Of a stretch of 64,000 nucleotides of DNA, positions 44,968 to 57,761 are shown one piece after another. Numbering within the stretch: the stretch's first letter is position 1; every line of letters begins with the position of its first letter. Below the pieces are notes generated by a model. That model did no database searches. It saw nothing but the letters and a program-made list of their open reading frames with translations, and was not told the origin of the DNA. The stretch lies in assembly GCA_029582155.1 (NCBI GenBank), contig CM055895.1, positions 23,308,745 to 23,372,744 of the forward strand, read 5' to 3'. Made by a program: the position numbers and the translations under genes. Origin of the DNA: Panopea generosa. Its lineage: Eukaryota; Mollusca; Bivalvia; Adapedonta; Hiatellidae.

Positions 44968-47640
44968 GTAGAACAACAGCTAGTGCAACCGGCACCTTCA
45001 TTTCAGATACGGATGAATTAACAACATCTAGTGCAACCGACACTTTCATTTCAGAAACAGATGAAGCAACAACAACTAGTGCAACCTACACCTTCATTTC
45101 AGATACAGATGAAGCAACAACAGCTAGTGCAACCGACACCTTCATTTCAGATACGGATGAAACAACAACAGCTAGTGCAACCGACACCTTCATTTCAGAT
45201 ACGGATGAAGCAAGCAACAGCTAGTGCAACGGACACCTTCATTTCAGATACGGATGAATCAACAACAGCTAGAGCAACCGACACCTTCATTTCAGATACA
45301 GATGAAGCAACAACAGTTAGTGCAACCGACACCTTCATTTCAGATACAGATGAAGCAACAACAACTAATGCAACCGACACCTTCATTTCAGATACGGATG
45401 AAGCAATAACAGCTAGTGCAACCGACACCTTCATTTCAGATACGGATGAAGCAACAACAGCTAGTGCAACCGACACCTTCATTTCAGATACGGATAAAGC
45501 AACAACAGCTAGTGCAACCGACACCTTCATTTCAGATACAGAAGAAGCAACAACAGCTAGTGCAACCGACATCTTCATTTCAGATACAGATGAAGCAACA
45601 ACAGCTAGAGCTACCGACACCTTCATTTCAGATACAGATGAAGCAACAACAGCTAGAGCTACCGACACCTTCATTTCAGATACAGAAGAAGCAACAACAG
45701 CTAGTGCAACCGACACCTTCATTTCAGATACTGATGAAGCAACAACAGCTAGTGCAACCGACATCTTCATTTCAGATACGGATGAATCAACAACAGCTAG
45801 TGCAACCGACATCTTCATTTCAGATACGGATGAATCAACAACAGCTAGTGCAACCGACATCTTCATTTCAGATACAGATGGAGCAACAACAGCTAGAGCA
45901 ACCGACATCTTCATTTCAGATACAGATGGAGCAACAACAGCTAGTGCAACCGACATCTTCATTTCAGATACAGATGAAGCAAAAACAGCTAGAGCTACCG
46001 ACACCTTCATTTCAGATACAGAAGAAGCAACAACAGCTAGTGCAACCGACACCTTCATTTCAGATACAGATGAAGCAACAACATCTAGTGCAACCGACAC
46101 CTTCATTTCAGATACAGATGAAGCAACAACAGCTAGTGCAACCGACATCTTCATTTCAGATACGGATGAATCAACAACAGCTAGTGTAACCGACATCTTC
46201 ATTTCAGATACGGATGAATCAACAACAGCTAGTGCAACCGACATCTTCATTTCAGATACAGATGAAGCAACAACAGCTAGAGCCACCGACATCTTTATTT
46301 CAGATACAGATGGAGCAACAACAGCTAGTGCAACCGACACCTTCATTTCAGATACAGATGAAGCAACAAAAGCTAGTGCAACGGACACCTTCATTTCAGA
46401 TACGGATGAAGCAACAACAGCTAGCACAACCGACACCCCAACACCTTCATTTCAGATACAGAAGAAGCAACAACAGCTAATGCAACCGACACCTTCATTT
46501 TAGATACGGATAAAGCAAGCAACAGCAGCTTGTGCAACCGACACTTTCATTTCAGAAACGGATGAATCAACAACAGCTAATGCAACCGACACTTTCATTT
46601 CAAATACGGATGAAGCAACAACAACTAGTGCAACCGACACCTTCATTTGAGATACAGATGAAGCAACAACAGCTAGTGCAACCGACACCTTCATTTCAGA
46701 TACGCATGAATCAACAAAGCTAGTGCAACCGACATCTTCATTTCAGATACGGATGAATTAACACCAGCTAGAGCAACCGACACCTTCATTTCAGATACAG
46801 ATGAAGCAACAACATCTAGTGCAACCGACACCTTCATTGCAGATACAGATGAATCAACAACAGCTAGTGTAATCAACGCCTTCATTTCAGATACAGAAGA
46901 AGCAACAACAGCTAGTGCAACCGACACCTTCATTTCAGATACGGATGAAGCAACAACAGCTAACGCAACCGACACCTTCATTTCAATTACGGGTGAATCA
47001 ACAACAGCTAATGTAACCGACACCTTCATTTTAGATACAGATAAAGCAAGCAACAACAGTTTGTGCAACCGACACTTTCATTTCAGTAACGGATAAATCA
47101 ACAACAGCTAATGCAACCGACACCTTCATTTCAAATACGGATGAAGCAACAACAACTAGTGCAACCGACACCTTCATTTCAGATACGGGTGAATCAACAA
47201 CAGCTAGAGCAACGACATCTTCATTTCAAATACGGATGAAGCAACAACAACTAGTGCAACCGACACCTTCATTTCAGATACGGGTGAATCAACAACAGCT
47301 AGAGCAACGACATCTTCATTTCAGATACAGATGAACCAACAACAGCTAGTGCAACCGACACCTTCATTTCAGATACGCATGAAACAACAAAGCTAGTGTA
47401 ACCGACACCTTCATTTCAGATACAGATGTAGCAACAACAGCTAGTGCAACCGACATCTTCATTTCAGATACAGATGAAGCAACAACAGCTAGAGCAACTG
47501 ACACGTTCATTTCAGATACAGATGAAGCAACAACAATTAGTGCAACCGACGACTTCATTTCAGATACGGATGAATCAACAACAGCTAATGCAACCGACAT
47601 CTTCATTTCAGACACAGTATCTGTTGCAACACGCATGTGA
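44968..47640. repeat. 48-bp tandem array, about 56 copies, frame-preserving
   Basis: The unit contains gcaacaacagctagtgcaac and cgacaccttcatttcagata. Because 48 is 16 codons, frames stay open: ATTASATDTFISDTDE or QQQLVQPTPSFQIQMK on the + strand, and an equally open - strand. The third + frame has a stop in every standard unit. Substitutions between units fall at all three codon positions, and units of other lengths shift the register near 45215 and beyond 46440. I favour a non-coding minisatellite; a coding Ser/Thr/Asp-rich exon is possible but unsupported. Confidence 0.92.
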
Positions 47641-48104
47641 CAGTCTTTAAAGTTGAAAGGTTATTGCCAGTACATATATATATAACAAGCGTGTCATCAA
47701 ATTCCAATGAATGTGGTAATAGACAAACACAAAACATAGAAAGTTACACAATATAATTCATTACCAGTATACATGAATATGCCATTGAAAAATTCTGCAT
47801 ATAATTAAATTGTCCCTAGCATGCATATATATTAAAGACCATAATTATTGCTTATTCGTTAAATACATGTCATTTGATTAACATATTAGGATAAATAAGA
47901 TAAAATAAGAATAAATTAATATACATACAAAAAAATGAATACATCAAAATCATGTATTTTTCGTAGATAGAGGTATCGGGTCCTAATTTGATATCAATAC
48001 TTTCAAACACTTTAAAACTGCCAATGCGTTTTCATAAACGTTTTCACAAACGTCAAGTTGACGAATACAAAATATGATAAAAAATATACGAATGTAGCAC
48101 CATT
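47641..48104. other. Nothing recognised
   Basis: AT-rich spacer between two arrays. Confidence 0.45.
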
Positions 48105-49762
48105 ATAAAACACATCAACTTGAATATGCACTCAAAACATCTCAATTTAAATATGTAAATGTACAACCATTATAGCATATCTCAACCTGAATATGCACTC
48201 AAAACATCACAATTTAAATATGTAAATGTACAACCATTATAGCATATCTCAACCTGAATATGCACTCAAAACATCTCAATTTAAATATGTTAATGTACAA
48301 CCATTATAGCATATCTCAATCTGAATATGCACTCAAAACATCTCAATTTAAATATGTAAATGTACAACCATTATAGCATATCTCAACCTGAATATGCACT
48401 TAAAACATTTCAATTTAAATATGTAAATGTACAACCGTTATAACATATCTCAATCTGAATATGCACTCAAAACATTTCAATTTAAATATGTAAATGCACA
48501 ACCATTACAGCATATCTCAATCTGAATATGAACTCAAAGGATCTCAATTTAAATATGTAAATGTACAACCATTATAGCATATCTCAACATGAATATGCAC
48601 TCAAAACATTTCAATTTAAATATGTAAATGTACAACCATTATAGCATATCTCAACCTGAATATGCACTCAAAACATCTCAATTTAAATATGTAAATGTAC
48701 AACCGTTATAACATATCTCAATCTGAATATGCACTCAAAACATTTCAATTTAAATATGTAAATGTACAACCATTACAGCATATCTCAATCTGAATATGAA
48801 CTCAAAGGATCTCAATTTAAATATGTAAATGTACAACCATTATAGCATATCTCAACCTGAATATGCACTCAAAACATTTCAATTTAAATATGTAAATGTA
48901 CAACCATTATAGCATATCTCAACCTGAATATGCACTCAAAACATCTCAATTTAAATATGTAAATGTACAACCATTATAGCATATCTCAACCTGAATATGC
49001 ACTCAAAATATCTGAATTTAAATATGTAAATGTACAACCATTATAGCATATCTCAACCTGAATATGCACTTAAAACATCTCAATTTAAATATGTAAATGT
49101 ACAACCGTTATAACATATCTCAATCTGAATATGCACTCAAAACATCTCAATTTAAATATTTAAATGTACAACCATTATAGCATATCTCAACCTGAATATG
49201 CACTCAAAACATTTCAATTTAAATATGTAAATGTACAACCATTATAGCATATCTCAACCTGAATATGCACTCAAAACATCTCAATTTAAATATGTAAATG
49301 TACTACTATTACAGCATATCTCAATCTGAATATGCACTCAAAACATCTCAATTTAAATATGTAAATGTACAACCATTACAGCATATCTCAACCTGAATAT
49401 GCACTCAAAACATCTCAATTTAAATATGTAAATGTACAACCATTACAGCATATCTCAACCTGAATATGCACTCAAAACATCTCAATTTAAATATGTAAAT
49501 GTACAACCATTATAGCATATCTCAACCTGAATATGCACTCAAAACATCTCAATTTAAATATGTAAATGTACAACCATTATAGCATATCTCAACATGAATA
49601 TGCACTCAAAACATCTCAATTTAAATATGTAAATGCACAACCATTACAGCTTATCTCAATCTGAATATGCACTCAAAGGATCTCAATTTAAATATGTAAA
49701 TGTACAACCATTATAGTATATGACAACCTGAATACACACTCAAAACATTACAATTCAAATAC
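48105..49762. repeat. 67-bp satellite, about 25 copies
   Basis: The unit contains tcaatttaaatatgtaaatg, tacaaccattatagcatatc and tcaacctgaatatgcactc. Variants (acaaccgttataacat, gaactcaaagga, cattacagcat) recur in grouped order, e.g. near 48430 and 48700. The unit is very AT-rich. Confidence 0.95.
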
Positions 49763-49929
49763 ACCACGATGTTTGCAACGTTCTATCAGTCATTTAAACT
49801 GCCATCTTTGTCGTTGACCGGTAATTAGTGATGCGTTTCAAACAAACTGTGAAAAATGGCATGCGTAGATTTTCACACAATATTATGTCAACAATAAATA
49901 TATAAACATTCAATTAAAGGTGTGAAATG

Positions 49930-50105
49930 ATCAATCGGGGACTTAAACTGGGATCGAGATATCCGGAATATCGACACAGACAATATCGAGATAAAAGGAA
50001 TTTATTTATTTAAGCAAAGAAGGGGAAAAGTTGAGACTGTCAAAAAATATCGACATTACCGGAATATCGACTCAAGCGAATCGAGATAACGAGTTTCGAC
50101 TGTAA
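49930..50105. mobile_element. Pogo/Tigger-like MITE (tentative)
   Basis: The right end reads cgagataacgagtttcgactg followed by ta, as in pogo-type termini that insert at TA. The left end (acttaaactgggatcgagat, atccggaatatcgac) is an imperfect inverted match, and the inner cggaatatcgac motifs also pair. There is no coding capacity. Confidence 0.5.
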
Positions 50106-50812
50106 ATTAAAACATAATTACTAACAAATACATACCTTTCTGTCATGCCATCAATATCAAGGACCACAATGGAAATATTATACGTTTTGAAAATTAGAAC
50201 ATCTCTGTATGTTCAGGTTTAATACCTCAAACCAATCGCAATCCCCCTTACCACCCATCTTTTTCCGCAATTACCTCTCATACACTCAGTTTGTAAACCA
50301 CATTAGTAATGTATCATTTCTCAATATTGTTTTCTAATATACTAGTAAGTATTTACAATAGTAATTGTTACAGCACAATATGTAATAGCAAAAGTGTATA
50401 TTCATTTGTATAATGTGTGCAACTCCATACAAAACACCTGGCATAGACCCAGCTTTAAATTACAAACTCTCAGAAGTGTACTTGTACTCAGAAATTAACA
50501 GATTAATTACTATTTAATCTTTACTAATTTAGTGTTATTACTTAATTTCAATATAGTTTTGCTGTTTTTTTCTACAACTTTACAACTAAATAACAACTGC
50601 GTATTTCTAATAGAATATAATTACGGTCGTATATCCCATACATGCCATCTTCGTAGGTAATTGATCTATAAGGAGAGGAACTAAGTAAGTGTATTCTATT
50701 GTACCAATCCTTTTCACATTGTATGCATGATTTTCAATTATTTTACAAAGATGAACATTATGAAATATATATGTTTAAACTAATGGAAATATGACAAAAC
50801 GCTTTTCTCTTT
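50106..50812. other. Nothing recognised
   Basis: AT-rich DNA between the MITE and the LINE fragment. Confidence 0.45.
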
Positions 50813-51073
50813 TTTGTGTTAGCTTCGGTATTGTTCATCCTGTTTAGTAATGATATTCAGCACAGTATTGAGTTTCAAGGTTTGTCTGAAAATGGTCTAA
50901 ATCAGCTGCCTATATATATGATTTTATTTGCCGATGACATTGCGCTATTAACTAATGATATGAATAGAGAAAATAGGCTATGTAAATTGTGTTCCATGAA
51001 TGTCGTTGAATCTGAATATCATATTTACAATGTTGTCCAAAATGTCATAGCTTTAGAGAATAATACTTAAATA
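50813..51073 (+). mobile_element. LINE remnant (reverse transcriptase fragment)
   Basis: One frame contains VLFILFSNDIQ and, about 25 residues later, ILFADDIALLT, the RT motif with the catalytic DD. It then jumps to RLCKLCSMNVVESEYHIYN, which resembles the Cys/His segment at the C-terminus of many LINE ORF2 proteins. The sequence between the two is deleted and there is no other domain. A non-LTR family is favoured because of the terminal Cys-rich motif; the exact clade is not assigned. Confidence 0.75.
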
Positions 51074-51474
51074 GTGAATTTTGGCCCACAGTCCTGAAAT
51101 TTTATGTCAAATAGAAATAAGAAAATTATTTTAACAAGCAAATTAAGGGCCCCGCTTTGCAATAAAGGTATCAAACTACGGTTTTAAAAAATATCGTATA
51201 TATATAATGTATGCACGGATCGCATATATATTGTATGCACAGATCGTTCGACTAGATTTTTTCTGAAATGCATCGGCATCCCAAGAAAACGAACTTGACC
51301 TTTATTCCATCATTATCAATATTATCCTAATATTTCAAAATATTTGGTTTGTAGGTTTTATTATTGAAAGGAAACCTCCAAAACTGCTGTTTTTCACTAA
51401 TTAAAGTGAAATTATAAATATTGTATTAGAATTTGAAAAGATTTGACTCTGACATTCATAAGCTATATCGATTT
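51074..51474. other. Nothing recognised
   Basis: AT-rich flank, with a short repeat of gtatgcacagatcg-type sequence near 51207-51248. Confidence 0.45.
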
Positions 51475-52148
51475 TTGCATATATTTAAGGGGCTCTACAA
51501 CTCTACAACGACAAAAGTCACAACCCGTAAAATCGAACTTAGCCTGTATTTTGTCACAGTGTGACAGACCGACGGAAATTACGATATTCTACAAATTAAA
51601 GGAGCACAACTCTATAACGCCAAAAGTCACAACCCCAAATATCGTACTAAACCTGTGTTTTGACATTATAAACAGTGTATTAGAATCTCAAAATATTTGA
51701 TTCAGACATTCTTAAGTGATTACACGGAAACCAAAGTGTGACGATTTTTTCACAAATTAAAGGGGCACAACTCTTTAACGCCAAAAGTCACAACCCCAAA
51801 TATCGTACTAAACCTGTGTTTTGACATTTTAAAATGTGTATTAGAATCTCAAAATATTTGATTCAGAAATTCGTAAGTTATTACACGGAAACCAAAGTGT
51901 GACGATTTTTCACAAATTAAAGGGGCACAACTCTACAACGTCATAAGTCACACCCCCTAAAATCGAACTTAGTCCGTGTTTTGACATTATAAACATTGTA
52001 TTAGAATTTCAAGATATTTGATTCAGGCATTCTTGAGTTATTGCACGGAAACAAAACGGTGTGATGGACGGACGGAAAGACAGACAGTCGGACGTACGGA
52101 CATATCGAAGTTAGTGTCTCCCGCTTTTGGCAAAGCTGGGGACAAAAA
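51475..52148. mobile_element. Repetitive module with ~158-bp internal repeats and a hairpin end
   Basis: About three and a half copies of a unit of about 158 bp (ttaaaggggcacaactct, aacgccaaaagtcacaaccc, tgtattagaatctcaaaata) are followed by a (GACG)-rich stretch (52063-52097). The module ends in a hairpin, tgtctcccgcttttgg/caaagctggggaca, at 52112-52143. The GACG-rich end is the reverse complement in style of the start of the module at 54146. The family is not named here. Confidence 0.7.
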
Positions 52149-52734
52149 TTGAAAAATATGTATCTGAAGCTTTCAAGATAAGAAAACTTGCACAAGAACA
52201 AGTAAAAAATATTTAATGATAAAACTGCTGTAGTATTGCTACTTTAAGAACTTAGTTAATCCCTACATAATGTAACTGTTTCTTATACTCAATATGTGTA
52301 TAGCTTACAACATAATTTTGTGTATGATATTTATACTTTTGTTGTGTATTGTGTCTTGGCAATATTTATTTAAAATCATTGTAAATGGCCAAAGGCAAAT
52401 GTTTGCCGAAATTGATTCGATTTTATTTGGAATTGGTGTACATTTCATCACCTATTTACATGATTGTGTTTATCGTTAGGATAATTTCTGTATAAGTGTT
52501 GTTATATCGTTCATGCATCTTTATTACTTTATTAGACACTTAAATACGTCCCGCAATACAGTATTGCGCAATGTTTACATTGAACTTCGTAAACTTCCCG
52601 AACAAGGCCTCGAAAACAAGATCGGGAACGAGTATTCACGATGTTATCCGATGATTAATCGGAAACCCGAAAGCGGTTCGCTAAAAATAAAAAAAAACGT
52701 GGCTTCAGAAACCCGATGTTTGTAATAAAGAGGA
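52149..52734. other. Nothing recognised
   Basis: AT-rich DNA; the frames at 52294 and 52513 show no conserved domain. Confidence 0.45.
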
Positions 52735-53927
52735 CTAGCTATTACCCGTGCTGCGCACGGAGTTGAGGCAGGTGTTTGGTGGAGCGTTTGGTGCGGGCCT
52801 TATGAAGCTGTGAGCACACCTATTGTACCGATCACCTATTTTTGGACAGTCGTACTGATTCATGTTTTTGTCATGCTTACGTTATACGTAGGCGGCACCT
52901 ATTTTCGAACAGGAAAACGCACATTCAATCAAGCTTTATAAACCGCATAAACATATTGACGGTAGGGTGTAACTGTTATTGCGTTTCCCTAAATTGCGTT
53001 TCCCTAACCTTTTCTGCGTTCCCCTTACCTTAATAAGTGATGTGAACTCTATAAAAAACATGAAAAACGTCGAAAACTGTCTGATAGAAATAATGATAGC
53101 GGCTGAATGTCGAAATGCTGGCGAGCGAGGGGAGCATTCATTGCATGGTACCGGGAGCATACAGTAGCAGGCGGGAGAAGCAAGTGCACTTTCATCACGT
53201 ACCACTTCTGTCCCATAAAATACAAATATTCATCCTAACATAGCTTTATTACTTAATCCTTACGCATCATACTTTTTATCATCACAATTTTCATGTGTTA
53301 TCATTCAGTTGTAGTGCAATGATTGCTCCCTTCGTTGTGTGGCAGCACGTGATAGCGGCAGATTGTCGAACTACTGGCTTGCATGGGGAGCATGCATTGC
53401 ATGGCACCGGGAGCATACGGTAGCAGGCGGGAGAAGCAAGAACATTTTCATCAGGTTCCAGTTCTGTTCAATAAAATACAAAAATTCTTCCTAACTTAGA
53501 TTTATTACTTAATCTTTACGCATCACACTTATTATTATCACAATTTTTTTGTTGCAATGCAACGATTGCTCCCTACGTAGTGTGTTTCACCATTGACAGG
53601 TGGCAGCAAATACCGATTGCTCCCTACGTAGTGTGTTTCACCATTGACAGGTGGCAGCAAATACCGGCACCCTATTGGTGTGTTTCACCATTCACAGGTG
53701 GCAGCAAATACCGGCAAGTTCCATGGCGATAGTGACTGAATCTGCGATCGTGGTGATTGAAAATCTTTCCTGAAGCTACGTTGATACATTATCCACTTTG
53801 CCACATAGCTTATCTTCTTCGCCACATTTATAAAGCCCCACATACGAAAAATTAGCACGTTCCTTCAAGCGGTTTCGGAGGAGATACGTCAATTTACAGA
53901 CGGCTGCTTACAGAAATAATATATAGA
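52735..53927 (-). mobile_element. Non-autonomous Helitron, 1193 bp, both ends visible
   Basis: Read on the - strand it starts A|TCTATATATTATTTCTG at 53927. It ends with the hairpin CCGTGC-GCA-GCACGG, then GTAATAG and CTAG|T at 52735. The 5' TC, the 3' hairpin about 10 bases before CTAG, and insertion between A and T are the diagnostic Helitron features. There is no Rep/helicase frame. Inside is a duplicated segment of about 200 bp (about 53095-53300 and 53352-53560) and three copies of a unit with caccattgacaggtggcagc (53586-53715). Confidence 0.86.
53586..53715. repeat. Short tandem repeat inside the Helitron, 3 copies
   Basis: Units containing tgtgtttcaccattgacagg and tggcagcaaataccg are repeated with spacings of about 53 and 52 bases. 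Confidence 0.85.
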
Positions 53928-54145
53928 TATGCAATTAGACACTTTAGACGCGTATATCTTTAAGTTGTAAGTGTATCTTCATGCTGGGTGTGTGTATTTA
54001 GGACAGGGAATTGACGGTAATATGTCAATATAATCCCTTTAAAGATGAACTAAAGCTTATACAGGGGACATCCGTGCCCACAAACAAATTTGTAGCTATA
54101 TAAGAGCTAATAAAATTAACATTTAAATGATATATAGTTTTTTAT
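53928..54145. other. Nothing recognised
   Basis: Short AT-rich flank between the Helitron and the poly-C tract. Confidence 0.4.
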
Positions 54146-54178
54146 CCCCCCCCCCCCCCCCCCCCCCCCAAAAAAAAA
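54146..54178 (+). repeat. Poly-C followed by poly-A
   Basis: A run of 24 C and then 9 A at the start of the repeat module. The length may be unreliable in assembly. Confidence 0.9.
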
Positions 54179-55620
54179 GGATGGGGTGCATATAGTAATC
54201 GCAGCGTCCGTCCGTCCTTCCGTCCGGTATTTCGTTTCCGGCCTGTATCTTTGTCATGCATAGATGGATTTTGTTGATACTTGGTACAAATGATCAACAT
54301 AACATGACAACGTGTCGCGAGTAAGATCCACACCCGTACCTCAAAGGTCAAGGTCACTATTTGAATTTGTTTGACAACACTTCGAGTTTGTGTGAGATTT
54401 CGTGTCCGACCTATAACTTTGTCATGTATAGATGGATTTTAATGATACTTGCCACAATTGATCAACATAACATGACAACGTGTCGCAAGTAAGACCCACA
54501 CTCGTAACTCAAATGTCAAGGTCACTATTTGAGTTTGTTTGACAACACTTCGAGTTTGTGTGAGATTTCGTGTCCGGCCTTTAACTTTGTCATGCATAGA
54601 TGGATTTTATAAATACTTGCTACAAATGATCAACATAACATGACGACGTGTCGCAAGTAAGACTCAAACCTGTACCTCAAAGATCAAGGTCACTATTTCA
54701 GTTTGTTTAACAACACTTTGAGTCTGTGTGAGATTTTGTGTCCGGCCTGTAACTTTGTCATGCATAGATGGATTTTAATGATACTTGCTACAATTGATTA
54801 ACATAACATGACGACGTGTGCGAGTTAGACCCATACCCGTACCTCAAAGGTCAAGGTCACAATTTGAAATTGACAACACTTTGAGTCTGTTTGAGTTTTC
54901 GTGTCCGGTCAGCCACTTTGTCATGCATAGATGTTTTTTTTATAGATTCTTGCTATAAATGATCAACATAACATGACGACGTGTTGCACTTAATACACAA
55001 ACTCCCACTTCAAAGGTCAAGGTCACAATTTAACTTTGTTTGACAACACTTTCAGTCATTTTGACATTTCTTGTCCGGTCTGCCATCTATGGATAAATTT
55101 TAAAAACACTCAGTTGATCAAGATGACATAATTAAGTGTCGCATGTCAGACCCAGAACCTTTCCTCAAAGATCAATGTCACACTTTCAATATGTTTGATA
55201 TTGTGTGTCTGGTCTGTGACTTTGCATTTAACTTGGCTCAATTTATCAAGATGACATGACGACGTGTCATAAGTTAGACCTAGACCCATACCTCAAAGGT
55301 CAAGGTCACACTTTTAGTATGTATGACAACACTTTGAAACTGTGTGAGATTTCAAGTCCGTCCTTTAACTTTATCATACATGGATGGATTTCAAAAACAC
55401 TTGGCTCAATTTATCAACAAGTGATCTGTAACTTTGTCTTACATTTAGGGATTTTAAAATAGCTTGACACAAGTGATCAGCATGTCATGATGATGATTCA
55501 GCAGCATTAAACTGTTGAAATACCTAGACCATTACATCAGATGTCAAGGTCAATGTTACACAAAGGTCAGGGTCACGTTTTAATTTAAAAAAAACATGAA
55601 ATTGCATGTCTAGTTTGAAA
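54146..55620. mobile_element. Repetitive module with ~167-bp internal repeats
   Basis: Begins with C24 A9, then ggatggggtgcatatagtaa and a CGTCCGTCC-rich stretch (54205-54225). Next come about eight units of about 167 bp built on ttgtcatgcatagatgga, gatcaacataacatgacga and caaaggtcaaggtcac. Units decay to the right. The head resembles, in the opposite orientation, the end of the module at 51475-52148. No coding capacity is seen. Confidence 0.75.
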
Positions 55621-55752
55621 CATCAGTCCATTACTCTTTATATTCATGGATGCATCGCTACCTATTATTACATAATTATATTGTTATTTTCAACGACCCT
55701 TTGGGGGGCATGCGACACTTACCAGTGACATTTCTTGTTTTTCATATGTTAA

Positions 55753-56046
55753 GACGGGCCCGATTACCTCAGTCGGTTACGTGTCTGACTATCTATCCAG
55801 GGGACGTGAGTTCGAATCCTCTTCCGGCAACAGTCTCCGTGATGATTGATATGCGACATTGTGATTCATTATCATTCTTCTCTTCTCGCTGATTCAAGTG
55901 GGGAAGTTATCAGTAACTTGCGAAGACGGGCTGTGCTAGAGTACTGATTAACCTTTCAGGATCCCGGGATACAGTGGTTAGGTTAACTGATCGTCTGTTA
56001 GCCCTCGATGGCATAAAAAACGACGCTTAATATTCAATCAATTTTA
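55753..56046 (+). mobile_element. tRNA-derived SINE (family B)
   Basis: The head reads gggcccgattacctcagtcgg, with B box gagttcgaatcct. The body has aacctttcaggatcccggga and gatcgtctgttagccctcg, and the tail aatattcaatcaat. It is the cleanest family B copy in the window. Confidence 0.88.
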
Positions 56047-56339
56047 TAAACTTGATCCGTACCTGATAACTGGCGTCGTCGCAGGCACCAAGTGATGACC
56101 TAGCTCTTGGACTCTCTTATTTGCACTCCTATAAATAGGTTTGAGCGTTTTGCTTATATGCTTGACACAGTTTTGTTATCAAACATAATTAAATAGATAA
56201 TTTCAAATGGTGCATGTACTAGTATTTAATCAAATTAAACCATATCATTGAACATTTGTTTTAAATGCTATGAAACGTTTTTGTATATAAAGTAACATGT
56301 CTTCCTATTCAAAATGAGATTTTTCGTCATTATTATTAT

Positions 56340-56431
56340 TTCATCACTAATTGTAATTGTAGCAATAGTAGCAGCAGTAATAAAAGTAGTAGTAGCAGCA
56401 GCAGAAGCAACAGCAGCAGCAGCAACAGCAA

Positions 56432-56470
<39 letters not shown>

Positions 56471-56572
56471 TAGTAGTAGTAGTAGCAGTAGTAGTAGTAG
56501 TAGTTGTAGTATTAGTAGCAACTACTGTAGTAGTAGTAGTAGTAGTATTAATAGTTGTAGTAATATTTGTAA

Positions 56573-56610
<38 letters not shown>
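56340..56610. repeat. (AGC)n/(GTA)n trinucleotide array, left of the inverted-repeat element
   Basis: A mix of agcagc, aacagc and gtagta units ending in pure (GTA)n directly at the element boundary. Poly-Ala/Val and poly-Leu frames are artefacts. Confidence 0.94.
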
Positions 56611-57761
56611 TAGGCCGTGAGCTAAACAAAAAATTGGTACCATTTTTCTGGCAAATTCCCCCTATGATTTTTTGAAAGATATATATCTCTACAACAAAAA
56701 AAATCTGGGGGGCCATATCTCGGGCACAGCTTAATATCTGAAAATTAGCAATTCCAAAATGGCTTCCAAAATGGCCGCCAATTTCTTAAAAAATGTCATT
56801 ATCTATAATATACACCCGATTTTCAAATTTTAACTGCATAAATGTATGTGTTTTAAGTTGCTTATCACATTAATGTATGAAAATTGTAATGTTCTTCATA
56901 AAAACACAGTCACTCTGTTGAAAAATAAATGGATTTTTGTTAATAAAAACTAAAAACATCAACACCAAGAACACATTTTTGCATTAAAATTGTATAAATT
57001 TTATGTTTTTTAATTGTTAGATGGTATATGTCCTAATATTTTAATCAGATATGATATAAAGTTAAACAGAACAATAGATTTTATCAAAATTAGGTGTTAA
57101 ACTCTCTCTTTTTTGCGAATTACAGCAAAATCAAAGTGGGTGGGGTAAATCGCACAACATTTACATAATTTGACAATTAGTCATAATTTATATACATATA
57201 TTGGTTAATCATGTTGAACATTTATTTCTAATGAAATTAATTCATGAACACTAAAAATTGATGAAAATATAAACTTGAAATATTTATACATTTGTTTTAA
57301 ACAAGAAGCCCATGTAAGTCAATCACCTGAATAAAGAATTGACCCCTGTGGAGGCCCTAAATTTGACAAAAGGAGTCCAGACTGATCAAGTTTTATACAG
57401 GGCTTCCAGACAATACTAGATGTAAAATATTCAAACTCCATACATTGTGTTTATTAACACTTTGTAAATGTTTAACCTCTGGAAGCCCTTAATTTCACCC
57501 CAGCAACCCAATTTGAACAATTTTGATAAAGGACTATAAACCAATTGACATACAACATATCACTTGCAGAAGATTTAAAAAAGCTATATTTACCTATAGC
57601 ATTCTCATATATTATAGAAGTGTTTTTAATACAAGGCCTCGGTAAACCCCAGTCCATTTATTAGAATAAAGAAAACTCTATCATAGTGATATTCTATAGG
57701 AAATAGGAAAACATTTTTGAGTTGAAGCTTTTTGAAGATTCACATTTTCAATTTTTCTAAT

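Noticed and set aside
45195-46436. 413-codon frame on the - strand (VSVALAVVASSVSEMK repeats)
   Set aside because: It is antisense reading of the 48-bp array with no signal, start context or flanking exon.
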